Shown here piece by piece: positions 16,373 through 24,806 of a DNA stretch of 64,000 bases; the stretch's first letter is position 1; every line of letters starts with the position of its first letter. A model generated the notes under the pieces. The model was not told where the DNA came from and did not search any database. It saw only the letters and a program-made list of their open reading frames with translations. The position numbers were made by a program, and so were the translations under genes. The DNA is from Microbacterium saperdae (GTDB taxonomy: Bacteria; Actinomycetota; Actinomycetes; Actinomycetales; Microbacteriaceae), in assembly GCF_006716345.1 (NCBI RefSeq), contig NZ_VFOX01000001.1, forward strand, positions 806,001 to 870,000, given 5' to 3'.

Positions 16373-17533
16373 TCAGGATTCGAGCGGCCCCAGCCACGCG
16401 CTCGCCGCCGTCGCATGCGCGGATTCGGGGTCGGAGGGGTGGAAGGCTCCCGCCAGCACATCGCGGTACAGGCGCGAGAGCTCGTTCGACGAGAAGTACG
16501 AACCGCCGCCGGCCACCAGCATCGCCTGGTCGACCACGTGCTTGGCCATCGTGATCGCGCGGTGCTTGACCCCGGACAGCAGGCTGAACCACCGCGCGCC
16601 GTTGTCGACGCGCTCGTCCGCGTCACGCGCGATTGCGGCGATCTGCGGGGGGAGCGCGTCGTAGGCGAGGGCCATGTCGGCGATGCGCCAGCGGATGTCG
16701 GCATCCTGGCTGTATGTCGTGCCTGTCTTCTTCGAGCGGCGGGTGTGCGCGGTCTGCACGGCCAGGTCCAGCGCGCGCCGAGCGATGCCGGTGTAGACGG
16801 AAGCGAGCAGGATCTCGAACACGCTGAAGATCCCGAACACGATCGGGTCGGGGTTCGGACCGGGATCGATCCGGCGCACGACGTGCGCGGCATCCGCTGT
16901 GGCGCCGTTCAGCCGGGTGGTGCGGCTCTGGGTCGCCCGCATCCCGAGGGTGTCCCAGTCCTCCGACGTGGTGACCGCGTCGGTGCGCTCGACGAATGCG
17001 AAGACGAGCTTCGGCGCATCCGCGCTCGTGGTGTCGAGCCCGTGCAGTCCGAGCCGGGTCCACACCGGGGCCAGCGACGTGAAGATCTTGGTGCCGGTGA
17101 ACGCGTAGCCGCCCGCGGGGAGCGGTGCGGCATCCGTGTCGCTGCCGAACAGCACGAGGTCGTTGCCGCCCTCGCTGATGCCGAACGCGAAGACCTCGCC
17201 GGCGACCGCGCCGTCCTGCACGAACTCCAGCCCGGGCACGCCACGGTCGGAGAACACCTTCGCGACGCCGGTCCACACCAGGTGCATGTTGATGGCGAGG
17301 GCTGTGGCCGGGGCGGCGGTCGCGAGCCGCTGCTGCAGCAGGGCGGCCTCCGCGAGGCCGAGACCCGCACCCCCGCGCTCCGTGGGAACGAGGATCGACA
17401 GATATCCGGCCGCGCGCAGCTCGTCGAGGTCCTGCTGCGGGAACGTGTTCTCGCGGTCGTACAGGGGAGCGCGTTCGCGGATGCGCTCCAGCAGCTCATC
17501 GGGCAGGAAGACGGTGGGGTCGAAAGCGCTCAC
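16373..17533 (-). CDS. acyl-CoA dehydrogenase-family flavoprotein
   Basis: A 386-residue acyl-CoA dehydrogenase-like enzyme: an N-terminal helical domain (LPDELLERIRERAPLYDREN), GYLSILVPTERGGAGLG near residue 50, a middle beta domain (YAFTGTKIFTSLAPVW), and a C-terminal four-helix domain (TGIARRALDLAVQTAHTR, later KHRAITMAKHVVDQAM). Such proteins oxidise acyl-CoAs or act as FMN-dependent monooxygenases of the DszC type; the exact reaction is open. GTG at 17533 is the start because it overlaps the hydrolase stop by 4 bases (GTGA); a much longer open frame continuing upstream to 18424 is only the shadow of the hydrolase gene. Confidence 0.85.
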   Translation of the reverse strand: MSAFDPTVFLPDELLERIRERAPLYDRENTFPQQDLDELRAAGYLSILVPTERGGAGLGLAEAALLQQRLATAAPATALAINMHLVWTGVAKVFSDRGVPGLEFVQDGAVAGEVFAFGISEGGNDLVLFGSDTDAAPLPAGGYAFTGTKIFTSLAPVWTRLGLHGLDTTSADAPKLVFAFVERTDAVTTSEDWDTLGMRATQSRTTRLNGATADAAHVVRRIDPGPNPDPIVFGIFSVFEILLASVYTGIARRALDLAVQTAHTRRSKKTGTTYSQDADIRWRIADMALAYDALPPQIAAIARDADERVDNGARWFSLLSGVKHRAITMAKHVVDQAMLVAGGGSYFSSNELSRLYRDVLAGAFHPSDPESAHATAASAWLGPLES

Positions 17534-18288
17534 TTCAAGGCCTCCAGAAGCTGTCGCACGGATTCCTCCGGCTTGTCGCGGTGCAGGGAGTGCCCGGCTC
17601 CGGCGACGATCGACATCGTGATCAGCGGATTCGCCGACAGCACCTCGTCGGCCAGATCGCCGGTGAAGATGCTGTAGACGGCGGGGTCGGCGCCGAGCAC
17701 GTGCGTGGGGACCGCGAGCGCTGCAGCCGCGGCCCGCACGTCCCATGGCTGGTTCTGGACGCTGGTCTGCTCCACGGCCCACGCGCTCGCCCGGAGCACG
17801 GCATCCACCTTCAGCTCCTGATCCTGCGGGTGCCAGTGCGGGTGCTCCTGCTGCACCACTTCGAGCCGGGTGTCGGCGAATGCCCGTTCCTGGCTCCGCC
17901 GCACGATTCCGGCGTCGCGACCGTTGACGTGGATGGCTGGATCGATCAGCACGAGGCGGCGCGTCCAGGCGGACTCGGATGCGGCGGCGACCGTGCTCGC
18001 GGCGCCTCCGAGCGAGTGTCCGATGACCGCATCCCAGCTGCCGCCATCGGACGGCAGGGTCGCGGCGAGGTCGGCGCCGTAGGCCGCGACCGAGTAGTCG
18101 AGCGACCGGGGCGCGTCGCCGTGACCGCGCAGATCGACGGCGGTCGCGTGCCAGCCGGCGTCCGCCAGCGCGTCGCCGAGACGCCACATCAGGGCGCCGG
18201 AGGAGCCGAGGCCGTGCACGAGAAGGGCGCGGCGGGGAGCCGTGGGCGAGCCCCAGGCGATGCGGGGCAGCGGGAGCGGAGCGGGCAT
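17530..18288 (-). CDS. alpha/beta-fold hydrolase
   Basis: A 252-residue alpha/beta hydrolase. The oxyanion HGLGSSG turn is at about residue 25, the nucleophile elbow GHSLGG at about 92-97, an Asp after the sixth strand (GADPAVY) and the catalytic His in AGAGHSLHRD near residue 230. Substrate unknown; being cotranslated with the acyl-CoA dehydrogenase (4-base overlap) suggests a thioester or ester in the same pathway. On the minus strand TAGGCT lies 6 bases before the ATG without a ribosome site, so this is probably the leaderless first gene of a two-gene operon. Confidence 0.88.
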   Translation of the reverse strand: MPAPLPLPRIAWGSPTAPRRALLVHGLGSSGALMWRLGDALADAGWHATAVDLRGHGDAPRSLDYSVAAYGADLAATLPSDGGSWDAVIGHSLGGAASTVAAASESAWTRRLVLIDPAIHVNGRDAGIVRRSQERAFADTRLEVVQQEHPHWHPQDQELKVDAVLRASAWAVEQTSVQNQPWDVRAAAAALAVPTHVLGADPAVYSIFTGDLADEVLSANPLITMSIVAGAGHSLHRDKPEESVRQLLEALK

Positions 18289-18333
18289 GATCCCAGCCTA
18301 CGACCGGCCGGCCGGCCCGGCCCCGGAGCGCGC

Positions 18334-18366
18334 AGAAGGGGTGCGCCCGATGGACGCACCCCTTCT
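18334..18366 (-). terminator. hairpin terminator downstream of the propeller phosphoesterase
   Basis: A 12-base-pair stem, AGAAGGGGTGCG (18334-18345) with its complement (18355-18366), and a 9-base loop lie 15 bases beyond the stop of the minus-strand phosphoesterase gene. No clear T run follows on that strand, typical of actinobacterial hairpin terminators. Confidence 0.7.
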
Positions 18367-18380
18367 GTGTCGGAGCGGGA

Positions 18381-21300
18381 TCAGTGCGTGCTGATCGCCA
18401 CCAGTCCCGACGGGTAGCGGTCACGCGCCGACACGTAGATCTCGCCGTCGGTGGGGTTCACCGAGACGCCGTAGACCTTGTTGCCGTAGGCGTGTGCGCT
18501 CAGTCTCGAGACCAGCGAGAGGTCGTCGGTCGCGTACACCGACACCCCACTCGCGTCGAAGGTCGTGGACTGGTGGCCGGCGATCAGCCGACCCGTGGTC
18601 GTGTCGACCGCGAGCGAGCGCAGGTCGGCGTTCGCCATCGGAATGGTGCCGACGAGCTCCCACGTGCCTCCGGCGAAGACCCGTACGCCGTCGGTGGAGC
18701 CTTCGGCGTCGGCCGTGCCGACGTAGAGCCGGTCGTTCACGCCGTCCCACGCGATGCCGTGCGAGCGCCAGGCGGATGCGCCGGCCGGGGTCACCGTGAT
18801 CGGCGCTCCCGTCACCGCATCCATGATCTCGACGCCGGTCCCGCGCGTGGCTCCGAACACCAGACCCGCCTCGGGGTCGATGTCGATGCCGCGCACGTTC
18901 GCGGTGAACGCGTACGGACCGCGCTTCAGCGCCCCGCTGGCCGCATCCATCACGAGCCACTGGTTCGAGTAGGCGACGTACAGCTCGCCCTTCGCCTCGT
19001 CCAGCGCGACATCGCGCACGCCCTCATCCGCAGCCGTCGGTGCCGGCACGTCCAGCGTGCGCAGGAGGGTGTCCGTCGCCGGATCGATCTCCCAGACGCG
19101 CGCCGGCCGCATCTCGTTGCCGACGAACAGGTTCCCCGTGCGGCTGTCCACGACCGAGCCGACCGGTCGGTCATCCGATTCGGGAACATCCGTCGCCGAC
19201 GGGATCACCGAGAGCGAGCGCGCCGTGAACACCGGGGTCTCCGGGTCCGTCGGATCGGTCGGGTCCGTGGGATCGGTCGGATCCGTGGGATCCGTGGGGT
19301 CCGTGGGGTCCGTGGGGTCCGTGGGATCGATCGTCTTCCGCACGCTGACGGTGACGGCCGCCGACGTGAGTTCCTCTCCCGGAGGGTTGAGGCGGAAGTC
19401 GCGGTTCGACACGAACACCCGCTGGTGCTGCTCGTCCACGACGATGCCGTAACCGTCCTTGCCGTACTTCGGGCCCGCGAAATCACCGAGCAGCGCGCCC
19501 GTCGCCAGGTCGTGCACCGAGAAACCGCCGCTCGTGGCCGTGGTTCCCGTGTAGCCCACGTAGAGCAGACCGTTCGTCGAGTCGATGTCGACCTGACGCG
19601 GGCTGGCCCTGCTGGTGCGCTCCCAGAGCTTCTTGAACCCGTCCGTCGCGTCGAAGGCCTCCACGTTCACGACGTCGGTGAGGTCGTGGAACTTGGTGCT
19701 GACGACGGTGCCGGTGGTGGGGTCGGCGGCGACGTAGTAGGCGTCGGCGGTGCCGTTGATGACGCCGAGGGAGGCGCCGGTTTCGGCGTCGAGTACTTCG
19801 ATGCCCCGGGAGGGGACGGCGATGTAGACGTGTCCGAGTGTCGGGTCGACGTCGATCGATCGGTTGGATTCGATCGTCGGGTACGGTCCGCGTACGACCT
19901 GCCCGAAGGTGTCGGGTGCGATCGAGACGACGAGCCAGTTGCGGTTCTGCTGTCCGACGTAGAGGAGGTTGTTCTCGTCGTCGATGCCGATGTCGCGGAT
20001 GTTCTCCGGCAGTGTCATCTCGCCGAGGACCTTGTCGGTGTCGGGGTCGATCTCGAAGATCTTCCGGCTGTTCTGGTCACCCAGGTACAGCACGTCACGC
20101 GACTCCGAATACGCCATGCCCGCCGGCAGGCTCGCCTTCGAACGATCCACCGACGCCAGGTGTCCTGCCGACTCGTAGGTCAGCGTCTCCGGAAGCACAC
20201 GCTCGCTGACGGTGACGGCCGCCGAGGTGAGCTCCTGTCCTGGCGGGTTGAGGCGGAAGTCACGGTTGGAGACGAACACCCGCTGGTGCTCCTCGTCGAC
20301 CGCGATGCCGTAGCCGTCCTTGCCGTAGGACGGATCGGCGAAGTCGCCGAGCGCCTTTCCGGTCTTCAGATCGTGCACCGAGAATCCGCCCGAGCCCGCG
20401 CTCGTGCCGGTGTAGCCGACATAGAGCAGACCGTTGGTGGAGTCGATGTCGATCTGACGAGGGTTCGGACGCGTCGCCTTGGCCCACAGCTTCTTGAAGC
20501 CGTTGTTCGCGTCGAAGGCCTCCACGTTCACGACGTCGGTGAGGTCGTGGAACTTGGTGCTGACGACGGTGCCGGTGGTGGGGTCGGCGGCGACGTAGTA
20601 GGCGTCGGCGGTGCCGTTGATGACGCCGAGGGAGGCGCCGGTTTCGGCGTCGAGTACTTCGATGCCCCGGGAGGGGACGGCGATGTAGACGTGTCCGAGT
20701 GTCGGGTCGACGTCGATCGATCGGTTGGATTCGATCGTCGGGTACGGTCCGCGTACGACCTGCCCGAAGGTGTCGGGTGCGATCGAGACGACGAGCCAGT
20801 TGCGGTTCTGCTGTCCGACGTAGAGGAGGTTGTTCTCGTCGTCGATGCCGATGTCGCGGATGTTCTCCGGCAGTGTCATCTCGCCGAGGACCTTGTCGGT
20901 GTCGGGGTCGATCTCGAAGATCTTCCGGCTGTTCTGGTCACCCAGGTACAGCACGTCACGCGACTCCGAATACGCCATGCCCGCCGGCAGGCTCGCCTTC
21001 GAACGATCCACCGACGCCAGAGAGCTCACGACCTCGTAGTCGACCTCGCCCGTGGGGACGTCAGGCGTGACCTCACCGGGATCGGGGTTGCCGCCGCAGC
21101 CGAGGCACGGCTGGACGGGACCGGTCGGGATCTCCTGCGGGTCGACGCCGTCGGTGACGAGCTTGCCCTTCTCGTCCTTCGTGATCGTCACGCCGTCGAA
21201 GAACTGGCCGTCGGCCGTTCGCGACTCGTACCGGAGCGTGCCCTCGGTGACGTCGACGAGCTGATAGAACTGCTTGCCGCCGTCGAGGCGTCGGAGGTGC

Positions 21301-22496
21301 GCGCCGTTCTCGTTCCACAGGCGCGGGCCGTACTCGTACAGTTTCACGCTCGCACTCGAGCCCACGTAGACCGGGCCGGTCGCGCTCTTCTCGGGATCGG
21401 CACCAGCGGGCAGGTTCTCCTCCGCAGCGAGGGTGTTGCCACGTCCGTAGGCGTGGTCATGACCCTGCAGCACGAGGTCGACGTTGTACTTCTCGAACAG
21501 CGGACCCCAGACGGTGCGGATGCCCAGGTTGTTGCGTCCCTCGTCGAGCGAGTACACGGGGTGGTGGAACAGCACGACGGTCCACTCGTTGGCGTTCTCG
21601 GCGAGCACGCCCTCGAGCCACTCGGCCTGGACCCGCAGGCCCTCCTCCGAGGAGATGTTGCTGTTGAGCGAGATGAAGCGGACGCCCTCGCGGTCGGTGT
21701 AGTACACCGTGCCGGCCAGCTCGTCGTACACCTCTCCCTCGCCCGTGGGGCCGTTGGCCGGGTAGGGGAGCTGCGCGCGCCACGTGCGGGACAGCCCGCC
21801 GTCGTACTCATGGTTGCCAGGGGTCGTGATGAGGTTCTGCGTTCCCAGCGAGTACGAGAACGCGTCGAAGAGCTCACCCCACTGCTCATCGGAGTTCGCG
21901 TCGTCCACCAGGTCGCCGACCTGCACCACGACATCCGCATTCGGGCGATCGCGGAAGGCGTTGCGCAGCACGCGCGAGCCGTCGCTGAGGATGCCGTTCT
22001 GGATGTCGCCGAGGAAGATGAACGAGGTCGTCTTGTCGGTCGCGCTCGCGGTCGCGAAGTCCTGCCATTCGGAGAAGTTCGTGCCGTCGCCCACCCGGTA
22101 CATGTACTCGACCCCGGGCTGCAGGCCCGTGATGGTCGCGGAGTGCATGTTCTGGGTGTAGCCGATGTCGGTCGTGACCTCGGTGTGGGCGGCGTCGGCC
22201 TCCAACACGCCGCCGGGGTACGGAGCGGGCGTCATGGTGCGGTACTGGACGAGTCCGCGGTCGGTCGTCGCGGACGTGCGCCAGGTCACGGTCTGCTGCG
22301 TGGTGGCGTCGGCGGCGGGGGTCAGGACGATCCGGTCGGGGATCGCCGAGGGCTCCCAGCGGGAGGGTGCGGCCTCGGCCGCCTGCGCTGCGGGCGCAGG
22401 TGCGGCGAGGACACCCCCCGAGAGGAGCACGGCTCCCACGAGGGCGCAGGCGGTGAACCGCCAGGGGGTGCGGCGCCGCGTGAAGGGGATGGTCAT
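18381..22496 (-). CDS. secreted metallophosphoesterase fused to beta-propellers
   Basis: A 1371-residue secreted protein. Residues 1-40 are a signal peptide (basic start, hydrophobic core, AAPAPAAQA). Residues about 45-140 form a purple-acid-phosphatase N-terminal Fn3-like domain; about 155-350 form the metallophosphoesterase core with FLGDIQNG, QVGDLVDD, TPGNHEYDGG, FHHPVYS and GHDHAYGRG, all metal ligands present. A CLGCGG linker follows, then two 287-residue YVTN/SMP-30-like propeller modules (about 485-770 and 772-1050), an Asp-Pro-Thr linker and a third propeller. ATG at 22496 is chosen over GTG at 22538 because GAAAGG precedes it as in the paralogue upstream. It lies 38 bases after that paralogue, so both share an operon. 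Probably scavenges phosphate or acts on cell-surface polymers. Confidence 0.85.
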   Translation of the reverse strand: MTIPFTRRRTPWRFTACALVGAVLLSGGVLAAPAPAAQAAEAAPSRWEPSAIPDRIVLTPAADATTQQTVTWRTSATTDRGLVQYRTMTPAPYPGGVLEADAAHTEVTTDIGYTQNMHSATITGLQPGVEYMYRVGDGTNFSEWQDFATASATDKTTSFIFLGDIQNGILSDGSRVLRNAFRDRPNADVVVQVGDLVDDANSDEQWGELFDAFSYSLGTQNLITTPGNHEYDGGLSRTWRAQLPYPANGPTGEGEVYDELAGTVYYTDREGVRFISLNSNISSEEGLRVQAEWLEGVLAENANEWTVVLFHHPVYSLDEGRNNLGIRTVWGPLFEKYNVDLVLQGHDHAYGRGNTLAAEENLPAGADPEKSATGPVYVGSSASVKLYEYGPRLWNENGAHLRRLDGGKQFYQLVDVTEGTLRYESRTADGQFFDGVTITKDEKGKLVTDGVDPQEIPTGPVQPCLGCGGNPDPGEVTPDVPTGEVDYEVVSSLASVDRSKASLPAGMAYSESRDVLYLGDQNSRKIFEIDPDTDKVLGEMTLPENIRDIGIDDENNLLYVGQQNRNWLVVSIAPDTFGQVVRGPYPTIESNRSIDVDPTLGHVYIAVPSRGIEVLDAETGASLGVINGTADAYYVAADPTTGTVVSTKFHDLTDVVNVEAFDANNGFKKLWAKATRPNPRQIDIDSTNGLLYVGYTGTSAGSGGFSVHDLKTGKALGDFADPSYGKDGYGIAVDEEHQRVFVSNRDFRLNPPGQELTSAAVTVSERVLPETLTYESAGHLASVDRSKASLPAGMAYSESRDVLYLGDQNSRKIFEIDPDTDKVLGEMTLPENIRDIGIDDENNLLYVGQQNRNWLVVSIAPDTFGQVVRGPYPTIESNRSIDVDPTLGHVYIAVPSRGIEVLDAETGASLGVINGTADAYYVAADPTTGTVVSTKFHDLTDVVNVEAFDATDGFKKLWERTSRASPRQVDIDSTNGLLYVGYTGTTATSGGFSVHDLATGALLGDFAGPKYGKDGYGIVVDEQHQRVFVSNRDFRLNPPGEELTSAAVTVSVRKTIDPTDPTDPTDPTDPTDPTDPTDPTDPTDPETPVFTARSLSVIPSATDVPESDDRPVGSVVDSRTGNLFVGNEMRPARVWEIDPATDTLLRTLDVPAPTAADEGVRDVALDEAKGELYVAYSNQWLVMDAASGALKRGPYAFTANVRGIDIDPEAGLVFGATRGTGVEIMDAVTGAPITVTPAGASAWRSHGIAWDGVNDRLYVGTADAEGSTDGVRVFAGGTWELVGTIPMANADLRSLAVDTTTGRLIAGHQSTTFDASGVSVYATDDLSLVSRLSAHAYGNKVYGVSVNPTDGEIYVSARDRYPSGLVAISTH
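19243..19328. repeat. nine 9-base units encoding an Asp-Pro-Thr linker
   Basis: Units alternate between GGGTCCGTG, GGATCCGTG and GGATCGGTC forms on the plus strand and encode (DPT)n on the minus strand, linking the second and third propellers. The number of units is likely to vary between strains. Confidence 0.9.
19648..20159. repeat. 512-base repeat, downstream copy, identical to 20509-21020
   Basis: This block is base-for-base identical by eye to 20509-21020, offset 861 bases, within two adjacent propeller modules of the phosphoesterase. The remaining 350 bases of the 861-base module differ at many positions, so the identity is patchy. Confidence 0.9.
20509..21020. repeat. 512-base repeat, upstream copy
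   Basis: Partner of 19648-20159. It codes for the segment from LASVDRSKASLPAGMAY to FHDLTDVVNVEAFDA in the first propeller module. Sequence identity ends sharply at both edges, which suggests recent gene conversion or duplication. Confidence 0.9.
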
Positions 22497-22534
22497 CGAG
22501 ATCAGTGCCTTTCGGGAATCGAGGAGAGGGCCGG

Positions 22535-24469
22535 TCACGCGGCGGAGCGGGAACGGATGCGAGAGCGGACGATCACGGCGACGCCGGCCGCGGTGATGAG
22601 GATGCCGAACAGTGCGATACCGCCGCCTGCCCAGCCGGTCGCGGCGAGAGAACCGCCGTCGGCCACGCGGGTCACGATGATCGCGATGCGACCGGATGCG
22701 TCGGAGCCGAGTCCGGTGACGACGATCTCGTGTTCACCCGGCTCTGTGTCGGCGGGGATGCGCACGGTCGCCGCGACGGCTCCCTTGGCATCACTGGACG
22801 TCACGGCCAGCTGCACCGGGGTCGAGTGCAGTTCGATCGACACTCGTTCTCCGGCGTCGAGCCCCTTGGCGGTCAGCTGGATCTCGTCACCGGGGGCGAC
22901 CTGCGCGGTCGACAGCGTGATCGCGACATCAGCCGGGTCCACAGGATCGACAGGATCGACGGGGTCGACCGGGTCCACCGGGTCCACCGGATCCACGGGG
23001 TCCACCGGGTCCACCGGATCCACGGGGTCGACCGGGTCGGGGCCCGATTCGTCGAAGCCCCAGCGGGTGGAGCCGGGGCCGGTGGCCCACGCCTCGTCGT
23101 CGCTCACGAGCTTGCTGCCGTCCGCGGCCTGGGCGATCGTGAAGGAGTCGAACAGCGCACCGTCGACCGTACGCGCCTCGACGTGGAACTCATCGTCGGT
23201 GACGTCGACCGTCTGGAACAGCTGCACATCGCGGCCGACCACACGGAGGTTCGCGTCGTTCGCGGTCCAGTTGTTCGCGTCGGCGGGGTCCGGAACGTAC
23301 ATCTTCGGGCCCGCGACGGACACGAGGTAGACGGGGCCGGTGTGGCTCTTCTCCGGGTCGGCGCCGGCGGGCAGACCGGTCTCGTTCGCGATCAGGTTGC
23401 CGCGCCCGTAGGCGTGGTCGTGCCCCTGCACCACGAGGTCGACGCCGTACTTCTCGAAGAGCGGCATCCACGCCTCGCGCAGCACGGCGTTGTCGCGCCC
23501 CGAGGTCACCGAGAAGATCGGGTGGTGGAAAGCGACGACGGTCCAGGTGTTCGGGTTCTCGGCGAGCTGCGCCTCGAGCCATTCCGTCTGGGCCGTCAGG
23601 CTCGCCGGGTTGAAGGCCTGCGTGCTGTTGAGCGTGATGAAGCGCACGCCCTGGTAGTCGACGGAGTACACCGTCTCGCCCAGGTCTGCGCCGGCCGGGC
23701 CGTTCGCCGGGTACTCGAACTGCGCGTCCCAGTGCTTCGACAGCTCGGGACCGGGATAGTACTCGTGGTTGCCGGTGGCGGCGATCACGTTGAGGTACTG
23801 GTTCGAGAACGCGGCTGCCTCGTGCCACTCGCCCCACTCGGCATCCGAGGTCTCGGTGTCGATCAGGTCGCCGGCGTGCACGACGGCGCGCGCGTACGGG
23901 CGGGCCTCGAAGGCCGCGCGGAGTGCGCGCGACGTGAACGCCTTGTTGTCGTTCTGCGCATCGCCCTGCACGAGGAAGCTGAAGTTGCCCACGGCGTCAT
24001 CGGCCGTCGTGAACTCGAGCCACTCGCTCCACGTCGTGCCGTCGCCGACACGGTAGAGGTAGGTGGTCGCGGCCTCGAGCTGATCGAAGGTCGCGGAGTG
24101 GTGCGCGATCCGGTAGCCGAAGTTCGACTCGAAGCCGGTCGTGGTCGCCGTGACGATCCGTGCGGCTGCGACGTCGACGGGTGTGGCGGTGAGAGGTGCG
24201 ATCTGCACCTGCGGCGTCGTGACATCCGACGAGGTGCGCCAGCTGACGCTCTGGCTCGTCTGGGGCGTCGCCGTCGGCGTGAGGATCACGCGGTCAGGCA
24301 CCGTCGAGGGCACGAACACCGTCGCGGGGGCGACGGCGGGGGGATTGAGTCCTCCGGCGGCGACGGCGACGCCGCCTCCGAGGAGGGTGAGGCCGAGAGC
24401 GGCAGCGAGGCCGCCGGCGGTGAAAGCGGCCGTGCGCCGCAGGGTCAGGGATCGTGGCAAGCGCGCCAT
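22535..24469 (-). CDS. surface metallophosphoesterase with Asp-Pro-Val repeats and sortase-type tail
   Basis: A 644-residue paralogue of the next gene. A signal peptide (about residues 1-37, after RRTAAF) precedes a purple-acid-phosphatase-like Fn3 domain and a metallophosphoesterase core (QGDAQND, HAGDLIDT, TGNHEYYPG, FHHPIFS, GHDHAYGRG), a (DPV)n linker at about 476-511, an Ig-like domain, and a C-terminal LAATG motif near residue 608 followed by a membrane segment and RSRIRSRSAA. This is the LAxTG pattern used by class E sortases, so the enzyme is probably anchored to the wall. ATG at 24469 (GAAAGG upstream) is chosen over 24595. The leader resembles that of the paralogue, pointing to a tandem duplication. 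Confidence 0.88.
   Translation of the reverse strand: MARLPRSLTLRRTAAFTAGGLAAALGLTLLGGGVAVAAGGLNPPAVAPATVFVPSTVPDRVILTPTATPQTSQSVSWRTSSDVTTPQVQIAPLTATPVDVAAARIVTATTTGFESNFGYRIAHHSATFDQLEAATTYLYRVGDGTTWSEWLEFTTADDAVGNFSFLVQGDAQNDNKAFTSRALRAAFEARPYARAVVHAGDLIDTETSDAEWGEWHEAAAFSNQYLNVIAATGNHEYYPGPELSKHWDAQFEYPANGPAGADLGETVYSVDYQGVRFITLNSTQAFNPASLTAQTEWLEAQLAENPNTWTVVAFHHPIFSVTSGRDNAVLREAWMPLFEKYGVDLVVQGHDHAYGRGNLIANETGLPAGADPEKSHTGPVYLVSVAGPKMYVPDPADANNWTANDANLRVVGRDVQLFQTVDVTDDEFHVEARTVDGALFDSFTIAQAADGSKLVSDDEAWATGPGSTRWGFDESGPDPVDPVDPVDPVDPVDPVDPVDPVDPVDPVDPVDPADVAITLSTAQVAPGDEIQLTAKGLDAGERVSIELHSTPVQLAVTSSDAKGAVAATVRIPADTEPGEHEIVVTGLGSDASGRIAIIVTRVADGGSLAATGWAGGGIALFGILITAAGVAVIVRSRIRSRSAA
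22937..23040. repeat. 9-base tandem repeats encoding an Asp-Pro-Val linker
   Basis: About eleven to twelve units of the GGGTCCACC / GGATCCACG / GGGTCGACC type encode (DPV)n on the minus strand, between the catalytic domain and the Ig-like domain. Confidence 0.9.
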
Positions 24470-24600
24470 CGCAGGCAGCACCTTTCGTCGGGATTCGAGG
24501 TGGGAGATGGCGCTCGACAGCAGGGTGGAAGCGGCGCCATTCGCGAAGCTACTAGCGCCGGATGCAGCGAAACGGCGGTTCCAGCGAGTGGCCATTCGGC

Positions 24601-24632
24601 GTTCATTAACTGACGCCGAGCGTTCACCGATC
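24601..24632. promoter_or_regulatory. possible PhoP-type direct repeat upstream of the phosphoesterase operon
   Basis: GTTCATTAACT (24601-24611) and GTTCACCGATC (24622-24632) repeat with a 21-base period, similar to PHO-box 11-base direct repeats known from Streptomyces (GTTCACC core). They lie about 135-165 bases upstream of the 24469 start. In the remaining gene-free stretch 24470-24806 only a kinase-side hairpin is visible. Confidence 0.3.
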
Positions 24633-24747
24633 GGTCGCTTGACGGCGCCTGACCGGTTCTGAACCCTGCCGGGGAGGTCTGCGCGTCGTGTGTGCGCGCT
24701 GCGCGGTGTGTGCGTCAGCGCCGGCGCGGGAGGCCGCGCAGCAGGCG

Positions 24748-24771
24748 CGCCGAGGAGGCGCGTCCTCGGCG
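24748..24771 (-). terminator. hairpin downstream of the sugar kinase gene
   Basis: A 9-base-pair stem, CGCCGAGGA (24748-24756) with TCCTCGGCG (24763-24771), and a 6-base loop lie 36 bases beyond the kinase stop on the minus strand, separating it from the phosphoesterase promoter. Confidence 0.5.
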
Positions 24772-24806
24772 AGAACGGCGCGGTCGTGCGGAGAGGATCC
24801 GGGGTG

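Noticed and set aside
17534..18424. Upstream extension of the acyl-CoA dehydrogenase frame to 683 codons
   Set aside because: The added section is out of frame with, and covered by, the alpha/beta hydrolase; GTG 17533 gives the normal family length.
18384..23330. A 1648-codon open frame on the plus strand, opposite the phosphoesterases
   Set aside because: It is the antisense shadow of two real minus-strand genes with signal peptides, metal-ligand motifs and ribosome sites; high GC at third positions keeps antisense frames open.
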